From CAVVDT01 sp964568825 (GTDB lineage: Bacteria; Pseudomonadota; Alphaproteobacteria; Rhizobiales; Aestuariivirgaceae): a DNA stretch of 41,443 bases. Shown here one piece after another: positions 16,081 to 26,868 of this stretch. The number at the start of each line of letters is the position of its first letter. Position 1 is the stretch's first letter. The position numbers were made by a program, and so were the translations under genes. Under the pieces are notes generated by a model. That model worked only from the letters and a program-made list of their open reading frames with translations, did no database searches and was not told the DNA's origin. The stretch is taken from contig CAZMSA010000009.1 of NCBI GenBank assembly GCA_964568825.1, forward strand, positions 1-41,443. The letters are read 5' to 3'.

Positions 16081-16853
16081 GCCTGGTCTCCGAAATGGTC
16101 ACGGACTTCCGCAATCATCTGCGCCGATATCATGCCAGCTAGATTGTCGGCGAGATCGAAGCCGGGTGCTTCCTCGATCGCCCGCGCCGCTGCCGTGCCA
16201 AGGGCATCGCCTTCTTTCAACGCGGCAAGGAGGAGGGCTGCACCGGCGGGCAGCCGACGGATTTCCACCGACATCTCCGGCCTGGTGACGAGGGCGTCTT
16301 CGCCATGCGAAGGATCGACCGGCTGCACCTCGGCATCATGGATATTGGTTTCCCAGATGGAAACCACCGGATACGCCGAAGCAACAATGAAGACCGCCGG
16401 ATGGAAAGTGAAGGTGAGGTAGGGCAGGCGCTCAGGGGGCACAGCGGCTAGGCAATCCGGATCAATGGGGCGCCGATCAGCGGCGTGGTAGGCCTGCCAA
16501 TGGGCCGATTCGAGTCGCGCCACGTCGGCCAGATAGGGCACCGGACGGGCCGGCTCGAACCCGGCGATGAAGTCGGGATAGTCGGCGCCATAGTTGATGA
16601 GCACCGGGCTCCTGGGCAGGTGAGTGAGGGCATATTCGCCAGTCATGGCGCGAAAGAACTCATTGCCCACCAACCGCTTCACCACCGGATAACGCACGCC
16701 AAGCGCCTCGATGAGGGCGCCCGAGACATTGTTACGATAGACGCCGAAGCGTAGTTGAGGGCGGTCGCCGGTCCAACTCGTGATGCCCTCCGGCACCGGC
16801 TTGCGGCGGTCGATCACCGCTGAGGCAAATGTCGATTGTGCATCGCCGGCCAT
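16077..16853 (-). CDS. bufC: BufC-like DUF2063 protein, partner of the MNIO enzyme
   Basis: About 258 residues with the N-terminal DUF2063 domain: FGVYRNNVSGALIEALGVRY, VVKRLVGNEFFRAMTGEY and PYLADVARLESAHWQAYHA. In bufferin-type systems this protein binds the multinuclear iron oxidase and helps present the precursor peptide. I use the ATG at 16853 (MAGDAQ, with GAGG upstream); a GTG at 16865 would overlap the bufB stop as GTGA and is also possible. The gene lies between bufB and doxX, the usual order. Confidence 0.9.
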   Translation of the reverse strand: MAGDAQSTFASAVIDRRKPVPEGITSWTGDRPQLRFGVYRNNVSGALIEALGVRYPVVKRLVGNEFFRAMTGEYALTHLPRSPVLINYGADYPDFIAGFEPARPVPYLADVARLESAHWQAYHAADRRPIDPDCLAAVPPERLPYLTFTFHPAVFIVASAYPVVSIWETNIHDAEVQPVDPSHGEDALVTRPEMSVEIRRLPAGAALLLAALKEGDALGTAAARAIEEAPGFDLADNLAGMISAQMIAEVRDHFGDQA

Positions 16854-16861
16854 GGCGCGCC

Positions 16862-17737
16862 TCACTCCGCCGCCGCAAGGCAGGACTTTTTGCGACCGGT
16901 TGCGGACGTGAGGATCGCCTCGGCGCGCTCTGCCTCGGCGATCAGATCATCGAGCGGCGGCACGTCGGCATCGCGCTCGATGAGCGTCGGCACCGGGCCG
17001 CTGCGCGCGATGGTGTGTTCGAATAGCGACCACACCGGATCGGCGATGGGCGAACCGTGGGCATCGATGAGCAGCTGCGCGCCCGCATCGTCGAACCGCT
17101 CGTCGTGACCGGCCAGATGGATCTCTCCCACATGTTCCACCGGAAAGTCGTCGATATAGGCGCGCGGGTCGAAATGATGGTTCATGGCCTGCACGAAGAC
17201 GTTGTTGACGTCGAGCAGCAGCCCGCAACCGGTGCGGGCGACGATCTCGCGGAGGAATTCGATCTCGCCCATGCTGCTTTCCGAGAACTGCACGTAAGTC
17301 GAGGGATTTTCCAGGAGGAGGGTGCGCCCCACCGCCTCCTGGGCCTCGTCGACATGAGCGCACACATGCGCCAGCGTCGCGGCGGTGTAGGGCAGGGGGA
17401 GCAGGTCGCTCAGATAGGCGTCTTCATGGGTCGACCAGGCCAGATGCTCCGAAAACAGCCCCGGCTCGTAGCGCTCGACCAGACTTTTGAGGCGGGCGAG
17501 ATGGGCGGTATCGAGCGGTCGGTCGCCGCCGATGGACAGCGCCACCCCGTGCAGTGATAGCGGGTAATGCTCGCGGATGCGGGCCAGATAGTGGTGCGGC
17601 GGCCCGCCGGCGCCCATGTAGTTCTCCGCGTGCACCTCAAGGAAGCCGAAGGCCGGATGGTCCCTCAGGATATCGTCGTAATGCTGCGGCTTCAGTCCGA
17701 TGCCGGCGTGCGGGGCGATGGTCGCTGGCGTCGTCAT
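16862..17737 (-). CDS. bufB: BufB-like multinuclear non-heme iron oxidase (MNIO, DUF692)
   Basis: A 291-residue TIM-barrel DUF692 protein. MNIO enzymes hold two or three iron ions and modify cysteines in peptides; the bufferin members make 5-thiooxazoles that bind copper. Conserved ligand candidates are His63 (SLHGVALSIG), His98 (SEHLAWS), Glu143 (LLLENPSTY), Asp176 (LLLDVNNVF), His207 and His211 (EIHLAGHDE), Asp225 and His227 (LIDAHGSP) and Glu254 (TLIERD). The ATG at 17737 has an excellent GAGGAGG eight bases upstream; a GTG at 17758, overlapping the precursor stop, is less convincing. The gene follows two precursor genes and precedes bufC. Family and operon role are clear; the modification on these two peptides is inferred. 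Confidence 0.95.
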   Translation of the reverse strand: MTTPATIAPHAGIGLKPQHYDDILRDHPAFGFLEVHAENYMGAGGPPHHYLARIREHYPLSLHGVALSIGGDRPLDTAHLARLKSLVERYEPGLFSEHLAWSTHEDAYLSDLLPLPYTAATLAHVCAHVDEAQEAVGRTLLLENPSTYVQFSESSMGEIEFLREIVARTGCGLLLDVNNVFVQAMNHHFDPRAYIDDFPVEHVGEIHLAGHDERFDDAGAQLLIDAHGSPIADPVWSLFEHTIARSGPVPTLIERDADVPPLDDLIAEAERAEAILTSATGRKKSCLAAAE

Positions 17738-17754
17738 GGCGGTTGCCTCCTCGT

Positions 17755-18045
17755 TCACGACGGCCGCTTGATTTCCTCAAGCGAGCCGGGACCGAACGGC
17801 GTCTGGGTGGTGATGCAGGTACCCTCCGGCACCAGCTTCCAGGCGTTGCCCTGATAATCGATGGTGGAGGTGCCGGCGCAGGTGGTTCCTTCACCCGCCT
17901 TGCAGTCATTCTGGCCCTTCAGCGCAACACCATAACATTTCTCAAAGCCTGCGGCCACGACCGGGCCGGCGGCAAGCGCAGCAAATTCGGCACTGAGTGC
18001 AGCGGCCAGCGCAAAGGCGGAAAGTGTGGTCGTCGCAGGCTTCAT
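17755..18045 (-). CDS. bufA: Bufferin precursor peptide, second copy (DUF2282)
   Basis: A 96-residue DUF2282 protein with a signal peptide (MKPATTTLSAFALAAALSA..., cleavage probably after PVVAA) and a mature core with four Cys at 37, 48, 56 and 77. The core reads EKCYGVALKGQNDCKAG, then TTCAGTSTIDYQG, WKLVPEGTC. In bufferins two core Cys are converted to thiooxazoles by the MNIO and the others can pair; the product buffers copper in the periplasm. The ATG at 18045 is chosen for the signal peptide; a TTG at 18078 is less likely. This copy differs from the first in the middle loop (GEGTTC against GMHDC) and in its acidic tail. Confidence 0.92.
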   Translation of the reverse strand: MKPATTTLSAFALAAALSAEFAALAAGPVVAAGFEKCYGVALKGQNDCKAGEGTTCAGTSTIDYQGNAWKLVPEGTCITTQTPFGPGSLEEIKRPS

Positions 18046-18142
18046 ATTCAATGGTCCCACAATGATCTTGAGGCGCAAGGATAAGAAACAGTGGCGGGCG
18101 CGGCGCCGGAAACCGGTACCGCGCCCGTCTTCATAATATCGC

Positions 18143-18427
18143 CTAGCTCTTCATGGGTTCCAGCATGCCCATGCCGTTGGGCGTCTTCATAGTGGTGCAG
18201 GTGCCGGCGGGCACGAGCTTGAAGGACTGGCCGTCATAGTCGGTGGTCGACATGCCGGCGCAATCGTGCATGCCGGCCTTGCAGTCGTTCTGGCCCTTCA
18301 GGGCGACGCCGTAGCATTTCTCCTGACCGGCGGCCGACGCCGGGGTCGGCGCATAGCCGGCGGACAAGGCCGCGCCGAGCGCGCCGGCCAGGGCAAGAGC
18401 TGTAACGGTTTTGGCTGTGGTGGACAT
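18143..18427 (-). CDS. bufA: Bufferin precursor peptide, first copy (DUF2282)
   Basis: A 94-residue DUF2282 protein. The signal peptide is at residues 1-33 (ending TPASAA). The mature core has four Cys at 38, 49, 56 and 77: EKCYGVALKGQNDCKAG, HDCAGMSTTDYDG, FKLVPAGTC. The tail is Met-rich (TMKTPNGMGMLEPMKS), which is plausible for copper contact. AGGAGAG precedes the ATG. It is the first gene of the operon bufA-bufA-bufB-bufC-doxX. After export the modified peptide would sequester copper ions outside the cytoplasm. Confidence 0.94.
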   Translation of the reverse strand: MSTTAKTVTALALAGALGAALSAGYAPTPASAAGQEKCYGVALKGQNDCKAGMHDCAGMSTTDYDGQSFKLVPAGTCTTMKTPNGMGMLEPMKS

Positions 18428-18594
18428 TCGGGTTCTCTCCTCTTGGGCTCCATGTGGATTGTGGGTCGGATGCTGGTGGATAGTGTTCTCCCGCGCTCCG
18501 GATGCGACAAAAACTAACCTGACTCATCGCTCAACTGTAAATCACGTTGCCGTCAGAGGCACTTGATCGGGCGCAGCGGCCTTGCCCGACAGCC
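18428..18594. promoter_or_regulatory. Leader region of the bufferin operon
   Basis: These 167 bases lie between the deacetylase stop and the first bufA start. The operon's promoter should lie here. Similar operons are often under an ECF sigma factor. I see no motif clear enough to name, and no sigma factor gene in the window. Confidence 0.35.
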
Positions 18595-19371
18595 CTATCC
18601 CAAGCGGTCGGGCATTGCCGGCAGGGCGCGATCGGGCGGCCACCAGCCAATGTCGCTTCGCGGCCCCATAAAGCTGATCAGGGCATCGAGAAAACCCCAT
18701 GCCGTGGCGTCGTGCACCAGATGATGGCTGAGAATGCCGACCGATCGCCCGCCCGCCGCCCGCGCTTGCGCTAGGCTCTGCGCCAGCCGGACAATCAGCA
18801 AATCGTGATTGTGGCCGCCACGGTTGCCGCGCCAGTCGATGATGTCCACGTGGGTGTTGAGACGTTGTGGGACCGGCACCAGCCCTCCCGGTTCGGGGCC
18901 GAATACCGACAAAGCCTCGATTCCCAACCGCGGCAACGCCTTGACGACGGCGTCATCGATGCGGTTCCACGGCGGCACCAGCATAGGCGCCAGTTTTGCC
19001 GCGAACAGGCCGTCAAGCCAGTCGAGACCGCGGGCGATGTCGGCCAGCACCTGATCGAGCGGCCGATGGGCGCCAAGCTCGGCCTTCTTTTCCCCCTGGG
19101 GCGCGTAATTCTTGTGGGCAAAACCATGCACCGCCACCCGCCACAGCGGCTGCCGCGCCACGAAGTCGGCAAGCGTCGGCTCGGCACCGGCCGGGATGAC
19201 GGCGAGCATGGTCGGCACGGCGGCATTGCGGGTCATGGCCGCCAGCCGTTGCAGGGCCGGCGTCACCGCGACCGCATCGTCGTCCCTCAGCCACAGCCGC
19301 GCCGCCCGGCCGGCCTCCGCCCAGTGCTGAAGTTCGGCCTCCAGCGGTGCCCAGTCGGCGGACGCCGTCAT
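18595..19371 (-). CDS. Polysaccharide deacetylase-like protein
   Basis: A 258-residue protein of the polysaccharide deacetylase (NodB-like) superfamily, which removes acetyl groups from sugars. It shows the acidic motif LWLRDDDAVAVTP (Asp30-32), the His pair in VAVHGFAHKNYAP, the Trp/Pro/Asn segment MLVPPWNRIDDA and a late His in SVGILSHHLVHD. There is no signal peptide, so cytoplasmic action on a lipid- or nucleotide-linked sugar is possible. The start overlaps the upstream glycosyltransferase stop (ATGA), so the two likely act on the same glycan. Confidence 0.85.
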   Translation of the reverse strand: MTASADWAPLEAELQHWAEAGRAARLWLRDDDAVAVTPALQRLAAMTRNAAVPTMLAVIPAGAEPTLADFVARQPLWRVAVHGFAHKNYAPQGEKKAELGAHRPLDQVLADIARGLDWLDGLFAAKLAPMLVPPWNRIDDAVVKALPRLGIEALSVFGPEPGGLVPVPQRLNTHVDIIDWRGNRGGHNHDLLIVRLAQSLAQARAAGGRSVGILSHHLVHDATAWGFLDALISFMGPRSDIGWWPPDRALPAMPDRLG

Positions 19372-20486
19372 TGCACCGCCACCTTGACGGCCAATGGCGC
19401 CAGATAATGCTCGAGTGCCGCTGCGGCCGCGGCAAGCGAGCGTTCCTCGGCGACGAAGTGGCGGGCGGCGCCCGACATCCGTGCATACAGCGCCGGATCG
19501 CCGGCGATGTGTGCGATGGCCGCGGCGAAGGCGCCCGGCTCGACCTCCCGCACCAAAAGTCCGGTCTCCCCATGCCGGATGACGCTCGGCACACCATGCG
19601 TTGCAAGTGCCACCGCCGGTAGCCCGGCGGCCTGGGCCTCCAGGTAGGAAAGTCCGTAGGCCTCACCGAAGCCCGGCCAAACGAAAATGTCGCTTTCCTC
19701 GAGAAGGTCTCTTACCGCCGACGGCCCGAGTTCGCCGAGGAAATCAACGCGGTCCTCACCCAATCCGGCAAGCGCCTGACACACTTCAGGCATCGAAGGC
19801 CCGCCGCCTGCCACACGCAAGCGCCAGTCGATGCTGTCGAGGCGGGCCAGCACGGCGGCCAGAAAGCGGTAGGATGCGACCTTTACGCCAGGGCGCATCA
19901 TGGCCACGCACACCAGCTGCAGCGGATCTCGCATCGAATGTCTTGTCGGCGTGGCGTTCACCGTCAGTTCGATGAAAGGGGCCAGCATGGCGATGCGCGT
20001 CTTGTCGGCGATGCGCGCCAGACCTTCGGCATCATCCGGCGTAAAGCAAAAATTGACCCTCGCGAGACGGATGCTGTCGATCACCAGCGCCTGACTGTCG
20101 CGCCACTGGTCCCGATCGCGCTTGCCGGCATAGGAAGCTTCCGCCGTCACATAGGCGATCCCAAAGTGCCGGCAGACGATGGGGCCGATGATATCGGGGG
20201 CCTTGTAATAGGGATGATAGCTGAACCACAGGTCGGCCGCCGCGCCGTCTTCATCTTCCCAGCGCGCGATGATGGACGCGGCCTCGCGCCTTGCCCTATC
20301 GATGATGTCGGCATCATGGGGCAGGCTCGAGTACATCCTGAGCTCGGAGGCGGTCTCGACCTTGTGCCCGCTGGCTTGAAGTGCTGCAACCAGTTGGCGC
20401 GCCATCTTGCGGTCGCCGGAGGGAACCAGGTGGCCAGGAGGCTTGAGCGGAGCGTAAAAGGCGATATGCATGGGCATCGTCGTCAT
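19368..20486 (-). CDS. Family 4 glycosyltransferase
   Basis: A 372-residue GT-B glycosyltransferase. The N-terminal acceptor side has HIAFYAPLKPPGHLVPSGDR, and the C-terminal donor side has the EX7E motif FGEAYGLSYLEAQAAGLP. The start at 20486 follows GGCGGGAAAG; other Met codons at 20477 and 20471 are possible. It is divergent from the peptide ABC operon and overlaps the deacetylase gene. The donor sugar is unknown. Context suggests a cell-surface polysaccharide. Confidence 0.88.
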   Translation of the reverse strand: MTTMPMHIAFYAPLKPPGHLVPSGDRKMARQLVAALQASGHKVETASELRMYSSLPHDADIIDRARREAASIIARWEDEDGAAADLWFSYHPYYKAPDIIGPIVCRHFGIAYVTAEASYAGKRDRDQWRDSQALVIDSIRLARVNFCFTPDDAEGLARIADKTRIAMLAPFIELTVNATPTRHSMRDPLQLVCVAMMRPGVKVASYRFLAAVLARLDSIDWRLRVAGGGPSMPEVCQALAGLGEDRVDFLGELGPSAVRDLLEESDIFVWPGFGEAYGLSYLEAQAAGLPAVALATHGVPSVIRHGETGLLVREVEPGAFAAAIAHIAGDPALYARMSGAARHFVAEERSLAAAAAALEHYLAPLAVKVAVQ

Positions 20487-20683
20487 CTTTCCCGCCTTTT
20501 CCAAAGGGCGCAATGAAATAGATGCCGATGCCGAACAATCGACCCGAGGGAATGGCTCGACAGAGATGATAGGTCGATGGTAACAAGGCCGTGAGGGAGA
20601 GAGGGAGCGGTCTGATTGAGTGTCGCGGGGAGTGCAAGCTTTCCGGACCGGGTCTTGTGAAGTTGGGGGGATAAGGCACTCAT
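20487..20683. promoter_or_regulatory. Divergent promoter region
   Basis: These 197 bases separate the divergent glycosyltransferase and peptide ABC operons, so at least two promoters should lie here. GGGGGATAAGG just before 20684 is the probable ribosome binding region. No clear operator was seen. Confidence 0.4.
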
Positions 20684-22590
<1,907 letters not shown>

Positions 22591-22594
<4 letters not shown>

Positions 22595-24495
22595 ATTATC
22601 GCTTTGGTGCTTTTTTGGTGGCTGTCTTTTCTGTCCTGTGGGTCACCGCCGCCGGCGCGGTAGACTATGTGGAAACACCCTCGCTCGCCGCCGAGGTGGC
22701 CGCCGGCAACCTGCCGCCCGTGGCTCAGCGGCTGCCTCAGACACCACGCGTCATCGACCTCAAGGAAATGGGGCGCGAGGTGGGCAAGCCTGGCGGTGCC
22801 ATCCACATGCTGATGGGCTCGCCCAAGGACATCCGCATGATGACGGTCTACGGCTATGCCCGCTTCGTGACCTACAACAATCAATACCGCCTCGTGCCGG
22901 ATATCTTGAAGTCGTTCGACGTCCAGGAAGGCCGCATCTTCACGTTTCATCTGCGCCCTGGCCACAAGTGGTCCGACGGCCACCCCTTTACCGCCGAAGA
23001 CATCCGCTTCACCTGGGAGGATGTCATGAACAACAAGGATCTGAGCCCCTACGGCCTGCCGCGCGAGATGCTGGTGGATGGCAAGCCGCCCATCTTCACG
23101 GTCATCGATCCCGAGACCGTGCGCTTTGAGTGGGCCGCGCCCAATCCCGACTTCCTGCCCGCCCTCGCCGGCGCCCGGCCGCTCTATCTGGCCATGCCGG
23201 CCCATTATCTCAAGCAGTTCCACGCCAAGTTCCAGGACCCCGCCAAGCTGAACAAGATGGTGGCCGATGAGCAGGTAAGAAGCTGGACCAACCTGTTCAT
23301 CCGCATGGCGCGACAGTACCGCCCCGAAAACCCCGACCTGCCAACGCTCGAGCCGTGGATGAACACCTCAACGATGCCCACCGACCGCTTTGTCTTCAAG
23401 CGCAATCCCTACTTTCACCGCGTCGATACCGCCGGTCATCAGCTTCCCTATGCCGATCAGGTGATAATCACCACCGCCTCCGGCGATCTCATCCCAGCCA
23501 AGACCGGTACCGGTGAGGTCGACCTTCAGGCGCGCTATCTGCGCTTCGACAACTACACCTTCCTGAAGCAGGCCGAGGAGCGTTCGGGCTATGATGTCCT
23601 GCTGTGGAAGAACGGCGGCGGTTCGGCCGTGGCGCTGCTGCCCAACCTCAACGTTTCCGATCCCGTGTGGCGCAAGCTTTTCCGTGATGCCCGCTTCCGT
23701 CGTGCCCTTTCGCTTGCCGTCAATCGCGATGAGATCAACCAGGCGGTGTTTTTCGGCCTGGCCAGCCCCAGCGCCAACACGGTACTGCCGGAAAGCCCGT
23801 TCTATACCGATCAGTTGCGCACCACCTGGTCCACCTTTGATCTGGCCAAGGCCAACAAGCTCCTCGACGAGATCGGCCTGACCAAGCGCGGGCCGGACGG
23901 CATCCGCCTCCTGCCTGACGGTCGGAAAATAGAGATCGTGGTCGAAACGGCCGGCGAAAGCACCTTGCAGACCGATGTGTTGCAGCTCATCACCGATTAC
24001 TGGAAGAAGATTGGCGTAAAGCTGTTCATAAAGACCTCACAGCGCGATATGCTGCGCTCGCGCGCCATGGCCGGCACCGCCATGATGACCGTGTGGTCCG
24101 GCGTTGACAACGCCTTGTGCACGCCGGACATGAATCCGGCCGAGTTCGTGCCCACCTCCGAGTCGCAGTTGCAATGGCCGCAGTGGGGCCTTTATTTCGA
24201 GGCCAATGGCTCCAAGGGTGAAAAGCCTGACTTGCCGTCGGCCGAAGAGCTTATGAAGGAATACGCCGCCTGGCGCCATGCCACCACGCCCGAAGGGCGC
24301 GATGCGGCCTGGCAGAAGATCCTCAAGATCAATTCCGAAGAGGTCTTTACCATCGGCACCGTGAACGCCACCATGCAACCGGTCGTGGTGTCGAGAAGGC
24401 TTCATAACGTGCCGAAGCAGGGCGTTTACAGTTTCGATCCGGGCGCCTATTTCGGCATCTACATGCCCGACACGTTCTGGTTCTCGGCCAAGTAG
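22591..24495 (+). CDS. Periplasmic peptide-type substrate-binding protein
   Basis: A 634-residue family 5 extracellular solute-binding protein with a signal peptide (cleavage after AAGA at about residue 23). Family marks include LVPDILKSFDVQEGRIFTFHL, the signature region HKWSDGHPFTAEDIRFTWED and FRRALSLAVNRDEINQAV. The long insert and N-terminal lead (PPVAQRLPQTPRV) are typical of alphaproteobacterial members. It captures a peptide, opine or oligosaccharide and delivers it to the permeases. The ligand is unknown. Confidence 0.94.
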
Positions 24496-24509
24496 GGCAG
24501 AAAAAGAAG

Positions 24510-25508
24510 ATGTTTCGCTACATCATCCGCCGAATACTGGTGATGATCCCCACACTGGCGATCATCTCGGGGCTGGTGTTCACCATCATCGAGCTTCCGC
24601 CGGGCGACTATTTCGAGAGCTACGTGGCCGAGTTGCAGGCCCAGGGCGAGTCGGTCGACATGCAGCAGATCGCCTATCTGCGGAAGGAATACGGCTTCGA
24701 CAAGCCCCCTGCCGAACGCTACTTCGTCTGGGTCTGGGGCATGCTGCACGGCAATTTCGGCTACTCCTTCGAGTACCAGCTGCCGGTCAGCAAGCTCATC
24801 GGCGACCGCATTTACCTGTCTATGCTCGTCTCCCTCGTCACCATCGTCTTTACGTGGATAATCGCGTTTCCGATAGGTCTCTATTCTGCAACCCGACAAT
24901 ATAGCTGGGGCGACTACGGCCTGACTTTCCTTGGCCTCATCGGTCTCGCCACCCCCAACTTCCTGCTGGCGCTGATCTTCATGTACCTGGCCAACCTTTG
25001 GTTCGGCACCTCCATTGGCGGCCTCATGGATGCCAAGTATCTCGATCAGGCGATGAGCTGGCCGAAATTCCTGTCGATCCTCGACCACTTGTGGATTCCG
25101 GTGATCATCATCGGCACCTCGCACACCGCCGGCATGATCCGCCGGCTTCGGGCCAATCTGCTCGACGAATTGCAGAAGCAATACGTGGTGACCGCCAAGG
25201 CCAAGGGACTGCCGCCGCTCCGGGCGCTGGTGAAGTACCCCTTGCGCATGGCGCTCAATTTCTTCATCTCCGACATCGGCTCGATCCTGCCCAACCTGAT
25301 TTCCGGCGCCGAGGTAACGGCCATCGTTTTGTCGTTGCAGACCACTGGGCCGTTGCTGGTGCAGGCGCTGCGCAGTCAGGACATGTACCTTGCCGGCTCC
25401 TTCCTGATGATCCTCGCCTTCCTGACCGTGATCGGCGTGCTGATCTCCGACATTGCGCTCGCCTTCCTCGATCCGCGCATCCGCCTGCAGGGGAGCAGCA
25501 CCAAATGA
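24510..25508 (+). CDS. Peptide-type ABC importer permease, first subunit (DppB/YejB-like)
   Basis: A 332-residue inner-membrane permease with about six spans, starting MFRYIIRRILVMIPTLAII. The EAA-like loop contacting the ATPase reads VVTAKAKGLPPLRALVKYPL. Length is normal for the family. It lies 14 bases after the binding-protein gene and overlaps the next permease (ATGA). Confidence 0.95.
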   Translation: MFRYIIRRILVMIPTLAIISGLVFTIIELPPGDYFESYVAELQAQGESVDMQQIAYLRKEYGFDKPPAERYFVWVWGMLHGNFGYSFEYQLPVSKLIGDRIYLSMLVSLVTIVFTWIIAFPIGLYSATRQYSWGDYGLTFLGLIGLATPNFLLALIFMYLANLWFGTSIGGLMDAKYLDQAMSWPKFLSILDHLWIPVIIIGTSHTAGMIRRLRANLLDELQKQYVVTAKAKGLPPLRALVKYPLRMALNFFISDIGSILPNLISGAEVTAIVLSLQTTGPLLVQALRSQDMYLAGSFLMILAFLTVIGVLISDIALAFLDPRIRLQGSSTK

Positions 25509-26686
25509 CGCAGAAAGGACCCTTGCCGGCTCCGGGGGCGCCGCTGCACCATTTCGTCTCGACCGGGCCCTTCAATCCCAAGTCCATCGAGGAGTTGACC
25601 CCGCAGCAGGAACGGGTGTTCATGGCCTCGCAGTGGCGCCTGATGTGGTGGAAGTTCAAGCGCCACAAGCTTGCCCTTTGGTCGGGGGTGTTTCTGGCCA
25701 TCCTCTACACCTCCATCCTGTTTTGCGAGTTCCTGGCGCCCTACGGCCTCGATTCGCGCAACATCGGGGCGATTTACGCCCCGCCGCAGACCCTGCATCT
25801 TTTCCATGACGGCAGTTTCGTCGGGCCCTTTGTCTACGGTGACAAGCAGACGCTCGATATGACGACGCTGAGGCGCATCTATACTCCCGACACGACCAAG
25901 GTTGAGAAGGTGCGCTTCTTCTGTCACGGCGACAAATACAACTACTTCAGCCTCATTCCGGGCTCGTTCCATATCATGTGCCCGGCCGACGGCGGCACCC
26001 TGTTTCTGCTCGGCACCGACCACCTGGGCCGTGACGTGCTCTCGCGCATGATCTACGGCGCGCGCATTTCTCTGACCATCGGCCTGTTCGGCATCTTCAT
26101 CAGCTTTACACTGGGCATCTCCATCGGCGGCATTGCAGGCTATTACGGCGGCGTTGCCGACCTCATCATCCAGCGCATCATCGAGGTTTTGCAATCGCTG
26201 CCGTCGATCCCCTTGTGGCTGGCACTCGCGGCCATCATGCCGGTGACCTGGAGCCCGATCGTGATCTATTTCGCCATCACCATCATTCTCGGGCTGATCG
26301 ATTGGACCGGGCTGGCGCGAGCGGTGCGCTCAAAGCTCCTGGCTCTGCGCGAGGAAGACTATGTGTTGGCGGCACAGCTCATGGGTGCGAGACCCAGGCG
26401 CATCATTGCCCGGCACCTGGTGCCCGGATTCCTGAGCCACCTGATCGCCACCGCCACCATTTCCATTCCGACCATGATCCTCGGTGAGACCGCCCTCAGC
26501 TTCCTGGGGCTCGGCCTTCGTCCACCGATCACCAGCTGGGGCGTGCTCTTGAACGCGGCCCAGAACATCAACGTCGTCGCGCTTTATCCCTGGCTCTTGA
26601 TGCCGGTGGTGCCGGTGATCCTGGTGATCCTCACCTTCAACTTCCTCGGCGACGGCCTGCGCGACGCAGCCGATCCCTACAAATAA
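25505..26686 (+). CDS. Peptide-type ABC importer permease, second subunit (DppC/YejE-like)
   Basis: A 393-residue permease. The N-terminal extension has ERVFMASQWRLMWWKFKRHK before the first span, and there is a long periplasmic segment before LGTDHLGRDVLSRMIYGARI, as in YejE. The EAA loop reads YVLAAQLMGARPRRIIARHL. The ATG at 25505 overlaps the previous stop (ATGA), and longer upstream frames overlap the first permease and are not real. It completes the importer. Confidence 0.95.
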   Translation: MTQKGPLPAPGAPLHHFVSTGPFNPKSIEELTPQQERVFMASQWRLMWWKFKRHKLALWSGVFLAILYTSILFCEFLAPYGLDSRNIGAIYAPPQTLHLFHDGSFVGPFVYGDKQTLDMTTLRRIYTPDTTKVEKVRFFCHGDKYNYFSLIPGSFHIMCPADGGTLFLLGTDHLGRDVLSRMIYGARISLTIGLFGIFISFTLGISIGGIAGYYGGVADLIIQRIIEVLQSLPSIPLWLALAAIMPVTWSPIVIYFAITIILGLIDWTGLARAVRSKLLALREEDYVLAAQLMGARPRRIIARHLVPGFLSHLIATATISIPTMILGETALSFLGLGLRPPITSWGVLLNAAQNINVVALYPWLLMPVVPVILVILTFNFLGDGLRDAADPYK

Positions 26687-26868
26687 CCGGGACGAAGATC
26701 ATATTTCGCTCGGATGAGGGGCCAAGGAGCGCGGCGCCGAACCCCCTTTGTCTGCCTGCCTGCTTGTGGCATAGTGCGCCGCGAGAGGAGCGGGGAGGTT
26801 CCACAAAGCCAAGCGCACAAAGCTTTAGGCCCGGCACGAAATCCGCGATTGATTCCAGGTAAGCGGCG

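Noticed and set aside
17738..17758. The GTG at 17758 as the start of bufB
   Set aside because: It overlaps the precursor stop neatly, but GAGGAGG sits at ideal distance before the ATG at 17737, and the family sequence begins soon after it.
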